Notes: a model not told the origin generated them from the sequence alone. A stretch of 61,098 nucleotides of DNA from an uncultured Verrucomicrobiales bacterium (GCA_937928735.1 CALFVF010000008.1:65971-127068); one strand, 5' to 3'. Counted from the stretch's first letter, positions 40,241 through 50,017 are shown. Program-made: numbers and translations.

Positions 40241-41035
40241 TTAGCGATTTTTTCTGCGCTCTAGATACTCCTGTAATTTTTTCTGTGCGATTCTCTGGGG
40301 GTCGAGCTCTTTGTTTACAAATGGATTATTGTCACCATAGCGGCTCCATGGCCCTTTTGGAATATGGGCAAATTCGATAAATCTCCAGTTTACTTTCGCC
40401 CCTGATTTGAGCTGGAGAAAGTCACGCACTGCTGGGGAGAGATCGATGCCAGCGGCGCTGTTTTTGGTGTTTTTTGGTCTTTTTTTTCCGAAGACATAGC
40501 GCCAGTCATCGGTATGAAATGGTCCACAGTCCTCCCACTGCGCGTAGCAGGATCTGCCTTTGTAGTGAATCTGCACCCAGCGGCCTTTTAAGACTGTTTC
40601 TCCGGGGAGTGGATTGAGATCCTTCCACCAGGGGATGACTTTGTGAGCCTCGATCTTGTGCATTCTATGATCCACCCGGTCATTGTAGGGCAGGGCGATA
40701 TAAAATGGGTTTTGTCTGGGAGTGAAGGCTTTTGGGGTGAAGTCACTGGCGCGCGCCGCTGGGTCGGGGTTATCATAGCCGCCGTAGTTTTTTTCCCACT
40801 TGGTGTCCCATGAGCTGGCGTGATTGGGTGTGGGGTTACGCGCTGTGGGGGACTCTCCGATCCAGAAAATAGTGGCTGTGATATTCTGGTGCCAAGGGTA
40901 CCTGCGAGTTTGGGTGGCGAGTTTGCGACCTTGGCTCGTGGGAGAACTGACTTGTGGCCCCTGAGCGAAAAGCGGGAAACTACAGTAGAGTGCGAGGACT
41001 GCACTGAGGATAAAGCGCTGATTATGCAGGTACAT
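40241..41035 (-). CDS. Secreted protein with possible double-psi beta-barrel domain
   Basis: 264 residues. Signal peptide (about 1-24, ending PLFAQ). The middle has PFYIALPYND (about 111-120) and WVQIHYKGRSCYAQWEDCGPF, then AAGIDLSPAVRDFLQLKSGAKVNWRF, which recall the cell-wall-acting double-psi beta-barrel of RlpA/expansin-like proteins (YC.V.DCGP…..DLS..A..L). The C-terminus is basic (ERRKNR). It is 6 bases after the YdeP-type gene on the same strand, though a functional link is unclear. Family assignment is tentative. Confidence 0.6.
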   Translation of the reverse strand: MYLHNQRFILSAVLALYCSFPLFAQGPQVSSPTSQGRKLATQTRRYPWHQNITATIFWIGESPTARNPTPNHASSWDTKWEKNYGGYDNPDPAARASDFTPKAFTPRQNPFYIALPYNDRVDHRMHKIEAHKVIPWWKDLNPLPGETVLKGRWVQIHYKGRSCYAQWEDCGPFHTDDWRYVFGKKRPKNTKNSAAGIDLSPAVRDFLQLKSGAKVNWRFIEFAHIPKGPWSRYGDNNPFVNKELDPQRIAQKKLQEYLERRKNR

Positions 41036-41041
41036 CGTGAT

Positions 41042-43318
41042 TTAGGCTATCGGCAGAATGGAAATTTCGATGGATTTACTTGTCGGGGTATTGGATAGTT
41101 TAGCGGTGCTGGTCACTGGCACAAGGATATTAGCCTCGGGGAAGTAGGCGGCTGCGGATCCTCTCGGGATATCATAGGGGATGGCTTTGAGGCCGCGCAG
41201 AACACGCTGCTCACCTCTCCAGTAACTTGTGATTTCTGTTTCCTGAGTTGGCTTGATACCACGCTCTTGCATGTCCTCTGCATTGAGAAAAACAATCAGG
41301 CGCTCATTACCAATACCACGGTAGCGATCATCGAGACCATAGATCGTGGTGTTGTACTGGTCATGGCTACGGAAGGTCTGAAGAATGAGTCGATCTGCGG
41401 GGACGGTGAATGTCTCGAGCTCACTGTCTGAGAAGTTGGCCTTGCCATTGGGGGTATTCCAGCGGCGATCCCTCGGGCCATTGTCGAGGTAGAAGCCTCC
41501 TGCTTGGCGGACTTTTTGATTAAAGTCTTCAAAGCCGGCGATACTGCTCTCTATGGCTGTGCGGATATGGTCGTAGTTGGAAACGAGGTCGAGCCAGTTG
41601 ATTTTTGGGGTATTACCAATCGCGGCTGTCGCGAGTCTGGCGACAATCATGGGCTCTGAGAGTAGGTCCGGAGAGGCGGGTTTGAGGCGACCGCGTGACA
41701 TGTGGACAATGCCCATGGAGTTCTCACAGGTGATGAACTGCTCACCACTGTCCTGAAGGTCTTTTTCTGTGCGGCCGAGGCAGGGGAGAATAAGCCCGAT
41801 ATCTCCTGTGATGAGGTGGGAGCGGTTGAGCTTCGTGGCGATATGGCAGGTGAGCGAGCAGTTCTTGAGCGCTTCTGTGACATAGGCTGTGTCTGGTGCG
41901 GCCTGGAGGAAATTACCTCCGAGTGCGAGGAAGAATTTCCCCGCCTGCTGGTGCATGGCCTGTATAGCCTCGACTGTGTCGTAGCCATGTTTTCTTGGAG
42001 AATGAAAGTCAAAGGCGGCTTCGAGCCCTAGGTGAAAGGCTTCGGGAGCTTTTTCATAAATGCCCATGGTGCGATCCCCTTGGACATTACTGTGGCCTCT
42101 CACGGGGCAGAGTCCTGCTCCCTCACGGCCGATTGCACCCAGCAGAAGGTGGACATTGGTGATCTCTCGAATCGTGGCGACTCCATTGTGCTGCTGCGTG
42201 ATGCCCATTGCCCAGCAGGTGATGACGCGCTTGCGCTTATCAATAAGGGTACGTGTGAGGGTCTCGATCTCTTCTTTAGAAATACCTGATTCCTCGGTGA
42301 TTCTCTGCCAAGGAGTCTCGGCACAGGCTGTTTTGTATTCTTCGAGTCCTGCGGTGTGTTCTTTGAGGAATGGATAATCGAGGATGGTTCCTGGAGTTTC
42401 TGCCTCTAGCTCTAGGAGGAGCTTTCCGATACCGCGGAAGAGTGCCATGTCACCGTTTGGCTTCACTTGATAGTACTGAGTGCAGAGCTCAGTGGCCTTG
42501 CCGAGCATGCCGCTGACTCGCTGCGGGTGGGCGAAGCCTTTGAGGCCAGCTTCGATAAAAGGATTCACTCCGACAATGGTTCCGCCAGCTTCGACACAAC
42601 ACTCGAGGGCTGCGAGCATTCGTGGGTGATTCGTCCCTGGATTCTGCCCGACACAGAGAATCGTGTCTGCCTGATGGAGATCTTCGAGAGTGACTGAGCC
42701 CTTCCCAAGACCGATGGCTGGCACCATGGCTGAGCCACTGGACTCGTGGCACATATTAGAACAATCTGGTAAATTCTGCGTGCCGTAGTGACGCACAAAG
42801 AGCTGGTAGAGAAACGCGGCTTCATTACTCGTGCGCCCGGAGGTGTAAAAGATCGCATCATCGGGAGAAGCGAGTTCTTTGAGGTGCTCACCGAGGAGCT
42901 CAAAGGTTTCATCCCAGCTGATGGGTGAGTAGTGGGTGTCACCCTTACGCAAGATCATCGGGTGGGTGAGGCGCCCTTGCTGATCATGCCAGTAGTCACT
43001 TTTCTCTAGTAGCTCTGCTACAGAATGTTGTTGGAAAAACCGAGGGTCGACGATCTCTGTGGTCGCTTCTGAAGCAATGGCCTTGGCACCATTCTCACAA
43101 AACTCTGACATAGCACGGTGGTCGTCTGGATCAGGCCACGCACAGCTCGGGCAGTCAAAGCCATCGTGCTGATTAAGGTCTAGGAGAGCTTTGGTGCCAC
43201 GCAGGGGGCCAGCTGTGCTCATCACGTGCTTGAGCGAAGAGATGACAGCGGGGGCTCCTGCTGCCCAGTCTTTTGCTGGTTTGTGAGTGAGGGGCGCGTC
43301 TTCAGATTGCATGCGCAA
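41042..43318 (-). CDS. FdhF/YdeP-family molybdopterin oxidoreductase
   Basis: 758 residues. Belongs to the molybdopterin-guanine-dinucleotide enzyme superfamily near YdeP of E. coli (acid resistance) and FdhF. Features: HDGFDCPSCAWPDP (51-64, the Cys pair of the YdeP group), YTSGRTSNEAAFLYQLF (about 152-168), SNMCHESSG, VGQNPGTNHPRML and a C-terminal molybdopterin dinucleotide-binding domain with FRSHDQYNTTIYGLDDRYRG. No separate electron-transfer subunit or FdhD gene is nearby. The true substrate of the group is not settled. Confidence 0.9.
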   Translation of the reverse strand: MRMQSEDAPLTHKPAKDWAAGAPAVISSLKHVMSTAGPLRGTKALLDLNQHDGFDCPSCAWPDPDDHRAMSEFCENGAKAIASEATTEIVDPRFFQQHSVAELLEKSDYWHDQQGRLTHPMILRKGDTHYSPISWDETFELLGEHLKELASPDDAIFYTSGRTSNEAAFLYQLFVRHYGTQNLPDCSNMCHESSGSAMVPAIGLGKGSVTLEDLHQADTILCVGQNPGTNHPRMLAALECCVEAGGTIVGVNPFIEAGLKGFAHPQRVSGMLGKATELCTQYYQVKPNGDMALFRGIGKLLLELEAETPGTILDYPFLKEHTAGLEEYKTACAETPWQRITEESGISKEEIETLTRTLIDKRKRVITCWAMGITQQHNGVATIREITNVHLLLGAIGREGAGLCPVRGHSNVQGDRTMGIYEKAPEAFHLGLEAAFDFHSPRKHGYDTVEAIQAMHQQAGKFFLALGGNFLQAAPDTAYVTEALKNCSLTCHIATKLNRSHLITGDIGLILPCLGRTEKDLQDSGEQFITCENSMGIVHMSRGRLKPASPDLLSEPMIVARLATAAIGNTPKINWLDLVSNYDHIRTAIESSIAGFEDFNQKVRQAGGFYLDNGPRDRRWNTPNGKANFSDSELETFTVPADRLILQTFRSHDQYNTTIYGLDDRYRGIGNERLIVFLNAEDMQERGIKPTQETEITSYWRGEQRVLRGLKAIPYDIPRGSAAAYFPEANILVPVTSTAKLSNTPTSKSIEISILPIA

Positions 43319-43426
43319 AAGTTAACAGAGTTTAGGGGAAAGGAAAGGGCATACCTGCGGCCAAGTTTTGAATAAAATCATCAAGAGAGGGTGGTGATTG
43401 AGACCCGCGCGATTCCCTTGATAGGG

Positions 43427-44488
43427 CTAGGAGTAGAGCTCTGTGATATCGGCAGCGATACGCAGGTAGTGAGCATTCTCATTCTCAGGAATAGTAAAGT
43501 AGTGCTTAGGGGCTGGGTACTTAGATTTTTCCTCACCAGGGCCTCGGTAAGCGAGGTCGTAGTGCTGGGTGAGAATGGAGTGTAAGAAGTCATCCCAGAG
43601 TCCTTCTTGAATAAGACTCTCCCAGTGCTCGACTTGCTTGTGACCACGGATTCTGCGCAGAATCTGTAAGCGCTCTACGAGGGCGGAAGGGTTCTCTAGG
43701 AAATGGTGGTAATCGGTCTTTGTTAGGGCAATACGCTGCTCGATAGGCATATCGATATGAATGACCTCGGCGTGAGCGAGTGAGCTCCAGAAGGCTGAGG
43801 GCAGGTGGAGATTACCAATACGATTGCTCTCTGCCTCTATGTAAACGGGGCGCGCAGGATCGAGCTGCTTGAGCTTATGCCAGAGCTGACTCTCAAAGTG
43901 CTTTTGGCTGGGTTGTTTCCCGTCATGCGGCTCACCGAGTAACGAGCCTCGGTGATTGGCGAGACCTTCGAGATCGAGAATTTGAGCGCCGAGTTGTTTG
44001 AGAGCTTTCAAAAGCTTTGTCTTGCCGACTCCTGTGAGGCCGGCGAGAACCTTGAGCTGAAAGGGGCTCTGAGTCATCAGTGACTGGAGCTCGAGGCTTA
44101 CTTGCTTACGAAAGCTACGGTAGCCACCCTCTAGCAGATGCACATGCCAGCCGATCGACTTCATCACTGTCGCCATAGAGTGGGAGCGCAGCCCACCGCG
44201 CCAACAGTATATGAGGGGCGTGAAGTCTGTGTGTTCTGAAACCAAGCGGGACTCGATATGGTGAGCGATATTGCGCGAGACAAGTGCTGCACCCTTTAGG
44301 CGAGCGTGGTAGGAATTCTCTCGATAGAGCGTGCCGATATCGATGCGTTCCTGGTCATTGAGTACAGGGAGATTAATGGCACCTGGGATATGATCCTGCG
44401 CGAATTCCCCCGGAGAGCGAACATCTATGATTGCGGAGTATGTTTCGAGGTCGGAATGAGCCGAAACGGTCTGAAAAGGTTGAATCAT
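43427..44488 (-). CDS. mnmH: tRNA 2-selenouridine synthase
   Basis: Replaces sulfur by selenium (via geranylated intermediate) at U34 of some tRNAs. 353 residues. Rhodanese domain (about 8-130) with active-site loop IYCWRGGLRS (Cys95), then a P-loop domain with AGLTGVGKT (149-157). Both parts are diagnostic of SelU/MnmH. It needs selenophosphate from SelD, whose gene is not in this window. Stands alone on the minus strand. Confidence 0.94.
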   Translation of the reverse strand: MIQPFQTVSAHSDLETYSAIIDVRSPGEFAQDHIPGAINLPVLNDQERIDIGTLYRENSYHARLKGAALVSRNIAHHIESRLVSEHTDFTPLIYCWRGGLRSHSMATVMKSIGWHVHLLEGGYRSFRKQVSLELQSLMTQSPFQLKVLAGLTGVGKTKLLKALKQLGAQILDLEGLANHRGSLLGEPHDGKQPSQKHFESQLWHKLKQLDPARPVYIEAESNRIGNLHLPSAFWSSLAHAEVIHIDMPIEQRIALTKTDYHHFLENPSALVERLQILRRIRGHKQVEHWESLIQEGLWDDFLHSILTQHYDLAYRGPGEEKSKYPAPKHYFTIPENENAHYLRIAADITELYS

Positions 44489-44567
44489 AGTGAGCTATCG
44501 ATGTCTTTAGAATAGGTTGCTGGGTTACTGAGCTGTCGAATGATCAGGTGGGAAAGCCCCATGGCTG

Positions 44568-44681
44568 ATGAATATTGTCAGTAGAACGTGGCTCTATCTG
44601 GGTGTTGCATCCTATCTGGTGTTTGTTCTGATTTTCGTTCTAAAAGATCACCTCAGAAGGCAGGCTAGTTGGAACGCATGA
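44568..44681 (+). CDS. Possible 37-residue single-span membrane peptide
   Basis: A short frame in the mnmH-adh intergenic region encodes MNIVSRTWLYLGV then a hydrophobic run to about residue 25 and a basic tail (KDHLRRQASWNA). One membrane helix with positive residues after it is typical of small bacterial membrane peptides. No good ribosome site at normal spacing, so expression is uncertain. Confidence 0.25.
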   Translation: MNIVSRTWLYLGVASYLVFVLIFVLKDHLRRQASWNA

Positions 44682-44705
44682 GTGTGGCAAGCCCACCAAG
44701 TGCAA

Positions 44706-45725
44706 TTAGCCGTTCTTGAGGACAATCCTGTATCTGGCCTTGCCTGACTGTAGATGCTCTATCGCTGAATTGATCTCAGACATAGGAAACACTTCTACTT
44801 GAGGCTGGATTTGGTGCAGTGCGCTAAATTCCATCATGGTTTTCATGGTGGCAGGAGAGCCGACTGGAGAACCAGAAATGGTGCGCTGTCCCATGATCAG
44901 GGACATTGCATTGATATCGAGAGGCTCGAGGGTGGCACCCACAAAGTGCAAGCAGCCTTTTGGCTTGAGTGTCTGGAGGTAGAGATTCCAATCAAGTTTG
45001 ACATTTACAGTTGTAATAATGAAGTCAAAGCGACTTGCTGCTGATTGGATAGCATCACTGTCTTTTGAGTTTAGTGTCTTATGTGCGCCTAGCGCGAGGG
45101 CTTCTTGGTGCTTAGACTCACTCGAAGTAAAGGCGGTGACTTCACAGCCCCAGTGCTTGAGGAACTTGAGAGCTAAGTGACCGAGTCCGCCGATCCCTAT
45201 GACAGCGACTTTATCGGTAGGCTTGATACCATGCATGATGAGAGGGTGAAAGACTGTGATGCCGCCACAGAGCAGAGGGCCTGCTGATTCTAGATCAACA
45301 CCTTCTGGAATGGGGATCACACTGGCTTCATCCGCACGCACGCTCTCAGCAAAGCCACCATGGCGAGATACAATGGTTCCCTGAGCGCTCGCACAGAGAT
45401 TCTGATCACTAGTGCTACAGGAGTCGCACTCACCACAGTAGGCTGAGTGCCATCCTAGGCCGACATGCTGGCCAATCTGGAGGTGTTTTACATTACTGCC
45501 GATCTGAGACACTTTCCCGATGACCTCATGACCCCCAACAAAGGGGTACTCTGTGATCCCCCAATCATTCTGAAGCATGCTAATATCACTGTGACAAATC
45601 CCACAGTAGAGGACGTCGATATCGACCTCTGAGGGAGATAGCTCTCCGAGTTCATAGTGAAATGGCTGGAATGAGTCACCAGGTTCTTGGGCAGCGTAGG
45701 CTAGAATGCGAGTTGGCTTCTTCAT
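44706..45725 (-). CDS. Zinc-dependent NAD(P) alcohol dehydrogenase (YahK/CAD-like)
   Basis: 339-residue medium-chain dehydrogenase/reductase. Catalytic zinc site: CGICHSD (41-47) and GGHEVIGKV (about 64-72); structural zinc: [15 protein letters not shown] (four Cys). Rossmann motif [14 protein letters not shown]. This is the cinnamyl-alcohol-dehydrogenase-like group (YahK, Adh with broad aldehyde reductase activity, usually NADPH). No operon partner. Likely detoxifies aldehydes; the physiological substrate is not evident. Confidence 0.92.
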   Translation of the reverse strand: MKKPTRILAYAAQEPGDSFQPFHYELGELSPSEVDIDVLYCGICHSDISMLQNDWGITEYPFVGGHEVIGKVSQIGSNVKHLQIGQHVGLGWHSAYCGECDSCSTSDQNLCASAQGTIVSRHGGFAESVRADEASVIPIPEGVDLESAGPLLCGGITVFHPLIMHGIKPTDKVAVIGIGGLGHLALKFLKHWGCEVTAFTSSESKHQEALALGAHKTLNSKDSDAIQSAASRFDFIITTVNVKLDWNLYLQTLKPKGCLHFVGATLEPLDINAMSLIMGQRTISGSPVGSPATMKTMMEFSALHQIQPQVEVFPMSEINSAIEHLQSGKARYRIVLKNG

Positions 45726-45820
45726 GGCGAAAGTATGGCAGAGCCCGAAGGAAAGAACACCCCCGAAAGTCCATTATTTTGAGGTATTCTTAAGAAAGAT
45801 ATTATCCTTTGTGTATAAAA

Positions 45821-45834
45821 TTAGCCAAGGCTAA
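45821..45834 (+). promoter_or_regulatory. DtxR/MntR-like operator before the metal transporter operon
   Basis: TTAGCCAAGGCTAA has perfect 6-base arms, like DtxR/IdeR/MntR sites. It directly follows a TATAAA box (45814-45819), so a bound repressor would cover the transcription start. The operon it precedes encodes a DtxR-like domain. A TTCTTAAGAA palindrome lies upstream at 45787-45796. Confidence 0.55.
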
Positions 45835-45878
45835 AAATTGTAGTTGACTCTAATCTCTGGTCACCCTAACTCGAATCT

Positions 45879-46841
45879 ATGAAATTGTATTCGCGAGTAC
45901 TCCCTCTATTTTCATTCTTACTCATCTGTCTCAGCAGCTGCAGTGACCCAGCTTCTGTCGCTGTGTTTGAAGACAACGGAAAATTAAAGGTCACTGCCAC
46001 CACAACGATGGTAGCTGATCTAGTGCGCCAGATTGGTGGAGAGCATGTGCAGGTGCATGGGCTTATGGGGCCAGGAATTGACCCACATGAATATGATGAG
46101 ACCTTTCGAGACACTGCAGCGATCAAGGCTGCTGATATTGTCTTTTACTCAGGGCTACATCTAGAGGCGAATATGCAGGCGACCTTTGAGGCGATGAATG
46201 CCAAAGGCGAGAGAAAAGGGCGCGTTATTGCAGTGACAGCGGCCATCCCTAAAGACCAACTCATCACCCCTGAGAGTGACTATGCAGACGCGCATGACCC
46301 GCATGTCTGGGGAGATCCTAGCACATGGAGCATGACGATCCCCGCTGTGGTCGAGGGGCTCAGTGCTCTTGATGAAACGAATGCAGAGGCATATCGACAA
46401 GCAGGAGAGCGCTATGCCAAGCAGCTCGAAGAAGTCGCAAAGTGGGGACAGCAGCGCGTGCAGGAGATTCCTGCACAGCAGCGAGTACTGGTGACAAGTC
46501 ATGATGCCTTCCACTACTACGCAAGGGCATTTGGCTTTGAGGTGCAAGGACTTGAGGGATTGTCCACGAAGGGTGATGCGAGTCTGAAGCGCAATAAGGA
46601 GCTTGTAGATTTTATTAAGCAGCGCGGTGTGAAAACCATTTTTAGTGAGTCAGCTGTGAACAATAAGGGCATTGCCGCGATAGCTCGTGACGCCGAAGTC
46701 GTTGTATCTAAAGAAGAGCTCTATGCGGACGCGACGGGTGAAGATAAAGCGGAAACAAGACACGGAGAGACCTACAATCACAGCACTTATATCGGCATGC
46801 TAAAGCACAATGTGAATGTGATTGTCGAGGGCTTAAAGTGA
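45879..46841 (+). CDS. troA: Metal ABC transporter substrate-binding lipoprotein (TroA/ZnuA type)
   Basis: 320 residues. Lipobox LSSC (Cys21). Cluster A-I binding protein with metal ligands at His70 (DPHEYDE), His142 (DPHVWGDP), His208 (SHDAFHYY) and an acidic residue in ELYADATGE. Three His plus Asp fits Zn/Mn-binding TroA and ZnuA; MntC/PsaA proteins have Glu at the third site. No His-rich loop of ZnuA type. First gene of a four-gene transport operon; the operator upstream points to control by divalent metal. Confidence 0.92.
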   Translation: MKLYSRVLPLFSFLLICLSSCSDPASVAVFEDNGKLKVTATTTMVADLVRQIGGEHVQVHGLMGPGIDPHEYDETFRDTAAIKAADIVFYSGLHLEANMQATFEAMNAKGERKGRVIAVTAAIPKDQLITPESDYADAHDPHVWGDPSTWSMTIPAVVEGLSALDETNAEAYRQAGERYAKQLEEVAKWGQQRVQEIPAQQRVLVTSHDAFHYYARAFGFEVQGLEGLSTKGDASLKRNKELVDFIKQRGVKTIFSESAVNNKGIAAIARDAEVVVSKEELYADATGEDKAETRHGETYNHSTYIGMLKHNVNVIVEGLK

Positions 46842-46930
46842 GCCGATATACAGACTCAGAAGGATCAAAAGGGCTTTCCAGCGAAGTTTTAAAGATCGAA
46901 CCGATCCAGCATGACTGCTAGAGTACCATT

Positions 46931-47698
46931 ATGGCGACTGTCCTAGAAACACATGACCTCACGGTCACTTATCATAAGCGCCCCGTGCTCTACGGGGTGG
47001 ATGTGGCTGTCGAGGAGGGGAACCTTGTCGGGATCGTGGGGCCCAATGGCGCGGGTAAATCCACGCTGATTAAGGCCATTATGGGGGTGGTGCCTCACTC
47101 CGGGGGCTGGGTGAAGGTGTTTGGCAAATCACTGAAGGAATCACTTCATCGAGTCGGCTATGTGCCACAGCGAGAGTCTGTGGACTGGGACTTCCCGGTG
47201 ACTGTGATGGATGTGGCTCTGATGGGAACCTACGGGCGCTTAGGGCTCTTCGCCCGCGCTGGAAAGAAAGAGCGCATTCAGGCGCAAGAAGCTCTCGATA
47301 AGGTAGGGATGCTACCATTTGCGAAGCGCCAGATCGGTAATCTCAGTGGTGGGCAGCAGCAGCGAGTCTTTCTGGCGCGCGCACTCGCTCAGGATAGTGA
47401 TCTGTATCTGATGGATGAGCCATTTGTAGGTGTGGATGCGGCGACTGAGGCCGCCATTATCGCACTCCTTCAGGAAATGCGTGAGAATGGCAAAACAGTT
47501 CTCGTTGTTCACCATGACTTAGAATCTGCGAAAGAGTATTTTGATATGCTTTTGCTCCTAAACATGCGCTTAGTGGCCTTTGGAAAGACCAAGGATGTCT
47601 ACACCTCTGAGTTACTGCAGAAAGCCTATGGCGGGCGCTTAACGATTCTTTCTCAAGTCGCTGAGGAAACCGCTAAGCAACCTGAGGCGAATCACTGA
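46931..47698 (+). CDS. troB: Metal ABC transporter ATP-binding protein
   Basis: 255 residues. Walker A GPNGAGKST (37-45), Q-loop VPQRESVDWDFPV (78-90), signature LSGGQQQR (138-145), Walker B LYLMDEP (158-164), switch His in VVHHDLES. The VDWDFP segment after the Q-loop is typical of Mn/Zn transporters. It lies 89 bases after the binding-protein gene and 66 before the first permease. Confidence 0.94.
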   Translation: MATVLETHDLTVTYHKRPVLYGVDVAVEEGNLVGIVGPNGAGKSTLIKAIMGVVPHSGGWVKVFGKSLKESLHRVGYVPQRESVDWDFPVTVMDVALMGTYGRLGLFARAGKKERIQAQEALDKVGMLPFAKRQIGNLSGGQQQRVFLARALAQDSDLYLMDEPFVGVDAATEAAIIALLQEMRENGKTVLVVHHDLESAKEYFDMLLLLNMRLVAFGKTKDVYTSELLQKAYGGRLTILSQVAEETAKQPEANH

Positions 47699-47764
47699 AT
47701 CACTAAGGCACTAAGTCATTAAATTCACGAAAACGACTCAACTCATCCGAATCACCAGAAAATC

Positions 47765-49069
47765 ATGCTGACACTTCTGTCACTCCAGTCTGCCGAGATC
47801 GCCTTGTTAGCTTCACTAGTACTCGGTGTGGCGTGTGGCTTATTAGGCAGCTTTGTGGTGGTGCGGCGTATCGCTCTAGTGGGGGATACTCTCTCTCACG
47901 CTGTACTACCTGGAGTGGTGGCAGGTATGCTCTGGAGTCCAGAGCGTGATCCTTATGTGATACTCTCACTGGCGGCATTAGCGGGCCTGTTAGGCGTGGT
48001 GACAGTGCAGGCGATTGTGAAGTCTACGCGTATCAAATCAGACGCGGCACTGGGCATTGTCCTCGCTTCTTTCTTTGGGCTGGGGCTTCTGTGGAAATCG
48101 CGAGCGCGCGTGCCTGGCGTGTCTGATTTCTTGTTTGGAAATGCAGGTGCGATTAGTGTGCAGGACTTAGTGACCATGTCTGTGGTTTCACTCCTGCTTG
48201 TTGTCATTGTCTTTCTCTTGTACCGACCATTTCTTGTGCTCAGCTTTGATGAGGGATTTGCGAAAGGTCTTGGCTATCCTGTGGGGTTTTTGAATGCTCT
48301 TTTTTATGGATTATTATCCTTTGCTGTGGTCGTGGCGATGCAGGCTGTGGGGGTGATATTGGTCTCTGCGATGCTCGTAACACCAGCTGCCGCGGCGTCT
48401 TTATTTACGGAGCGACTGAGAACGATGACACTGTGGTCGATGCTCATCGGGGTACTCTCTGGTGGTATAGGCTGTTTCTTATCCATTCATCTCGATGGGC
48501 TAAAAACAGGAGCGGTGATCACACTGGTGGCCTCGAGCTTTTTCACACTCTCCTATCTCTTCGCCCCTCAGCAAGGTGTGCTGGCGAAACAGCTTAGAAG
48601 GGGGAGAGAGCGCCAGCGAGTAGCGCGTGAGAATTTACTCAAGTCGATCTATCACATGATGGAGGCGGAGGGCTTTCGCCAAGACGGGGTGACGAAGCTC
48701 GCTCTCGCAGAGTGGCGTAAAACTGACTTGGAGTCTATTGAGCGCAGCTGTCAGAAACTCATCAAGGCGGGAGAGGCGCACGTCGGCCGTGATGCTCTCA
48801 TTTATCTAACAAAATCTGGCTGGCGACGTGCTGTAGAAATTGTGCGCAATCACAGACTCTGGGAACTCTACCTAACCAATCAGGCAGATTATGCCCCAGA
48901 CCACGTGCACGATGATGCCGAAAAGGTCGAGCACGTCCTCAGTGGTGAGATGCTGCGCAAGCTAGAGAAAGACCTTAACTTCCCAGAAGTCGACCCTCAC
49001 GGGAAACCGATCCCTTCTGTGGAGAAGACTCTCCAGGAGCTCAGCCAAGAAGGGGGGACTCTCTCATGA
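47765..49069 (+). CDS. troC: Metal ABC transporter permease fused to DtxR/MntR-type regulator domain
   Basis: 434 residues. Residues about 8-285 form an ABC-3 permease with about 8 spans (LVGDTLSHAVLPGV and DEGFAKGLGYPVGF are family marks). From about 290 a soluble region follows: a winged helix (LLKSIYHMMEAEGFRQDGVTKLALAEW…LIKAGEAHV…YLTKSGWRRAVEIVRNHRLWELYL) and a DtxR dimer/metal region (DHVHDDAEKVEHVLSGEMLRKLE, with His and Glu ligands). So the transporter carries its own regulator, held at the membrane. Such fusions exist in Bacteroidetes and relatives. The last 4 bases overlap the second permease (ATGA). Confidence 0.93.
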   Translation: MLTLLSLQSAEIALLASLVLGVACGLLGSFVVVRRIALVGDTLSHAVLPGVVAGMLWSPERDPYVILSLAALAGLLGVVTVQAIVKSTRIKSDAALGIVLASFFGLGLLWKSRARVPGVSDFLFGNAGAISVQDLVTMSVVSLLLVVIVFLLYRPFLVLSFDEGFAKGLGYPVGFLNALFYGLLSFAVVVAMQAVGVILVSAMLVTPAAAASLFTERLRTMTLWSMLIGVLSGGIGCFLSIHLDGLKTGAVITLVASSFFTLSYLFAPQQGVLAKQLRRGRERQRVARENLLKSIYHMMEAEGFRQDGVTKLALAEWRKTDLESIERSCQKLIKAGEAHVGRDALIYLTKSGWRRAVEIVRNHRLWELYLTNQADYAPDHVHDDAEKVEHVLSGEMLRKLEKDLNFPEVDPHGKPIPSVEKTLQELSQEGGTLS

Positions 49070-50016
49070 GTTTACCTTGGGATGTCTTTGGCGTGGATGC
49101 GACCTGGATGCTCTTGATGGCGTTTTTGGTGGCTTTACCGTGTTCTCAGATTGGATCGTTTCTGGTTCTTAGACGGATGTCTCTGGTGGGAGATGCGATT
49201 AGTCACGGTGTGCTACCGGGGATCGTACTCGGCTTTGTCTTTACTGGAGATTTGGCGTCTCCTTGGCTACTGGTAGGGGCAGCAGTCTCGGGGATTCTTG
49301 TGACCTTACTTGTGGAGCTCATTCACCGTAAGTCGAAGGTGAAACAAGATGCTGCCATAGGCATTGCCTTTACGACATTATTTGCACTGGGAGTACTCAT
49401 GTTAGAATTTTTCACTCATGGGAACGTGCACTTAGACGCATCGTGTGTGATAGAAGGGCAGCTAGATCGTGTGATCTACTATCCAGATTGGGTGTTGTTA
49501 GGTATCGCTGTGCCCGAACCTGTGGTGACTATGGCGGCACTGGCTCTCTGTACGATGATTTTGATTGTGGTGTTCTATCGCGCGCTCCTAATGACGTCCT
49601 TTGACCCTGGTCTCTCAGCGTCCTTTGGCTTTCGGCCAAGTTGGATTCACTATGGGCTTGTTGGCTTTCTCTCAGTGATTGTGGTCTCAGCTTTTCAGGC
49701 GGTGGGGGCGATCTTGGTGATTGCACTTTTGATTCTACCAGCAGCCTCTGCCTATCTCTGCACACACCGGCTAAAGACTATGTTAGTGCTCGCTGGTGTG
49801 CATGCGTTTCTGTCTTCTTGGCTAGGGCTCTTGCTCTATGCACATCTCAATGCGGGCTTGGCCTCGGCCATTGTGACAGCAGGGATGGGGCTCTTTTTAC
49901 TCGCCTGGCTAGTTGGCCCAGTGGATGGAGTGCTCATGAAGTGGCTAGCGCGTCAGAGAGCGGTAGCTGAGAACCAGCGAGATATCTCAAAGAATGTTTC
50001 AGAAAGAAATGAATAA
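49066..50016 (+). CDS. troD: Metal ABC transporter permease (second)
   Basis: 316-residue ABC-3 permease with about 8-9 spans; marks are RRMSLVGDAISHGVLPGIVLGF (43-64) and FDPGLSASFGFRP (family loop). No extra domain. Begins in a 4-base overlap with the permease-regulator gene. With the first permease it forms a heterodimeric channel in the inner membrane. The downstream pseudouridine synthase gene starts at or just beyond its stop. Confidence 0.93.
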   Translation: MSLPWDVFGVDATWMLLMAFLVALPCSQIGSFLVLRRMSLVGDAISHGVLPGIVLGFVFTGDLASPWLLVGAAVSGILVTLLVELIHRKSKVKQDAAIGIAFTTLFALGVLMLEFFTHGNVHLDASCVIEGQLDRVIYYPDWVLLGIAVPEPVVTMAALALCTMILIVVFYRALLMTSFDPGLSASFGFRPSWIHYGLVGFLSVIVVSAFQAVGAILVIALLILPAASAYLCTHRLKTMLVLAGVHAFLSSWLGLLLYAHLNAGLASAIVTAGMGLFLLAWLVGPVDGVLMKWLARQRAVAENQRDISKNVSERNE

Positions 50017-50017
50017 T

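Noticed and set aside
40241..43318. Functional operon of the DPBB-like protein with the YdeP-type enzyme
   Set aside because: They are only 6 bases apart on the same strand, but one is secreted and the other a cytosolic molybdoenzyme, so I do not claim a shared role.
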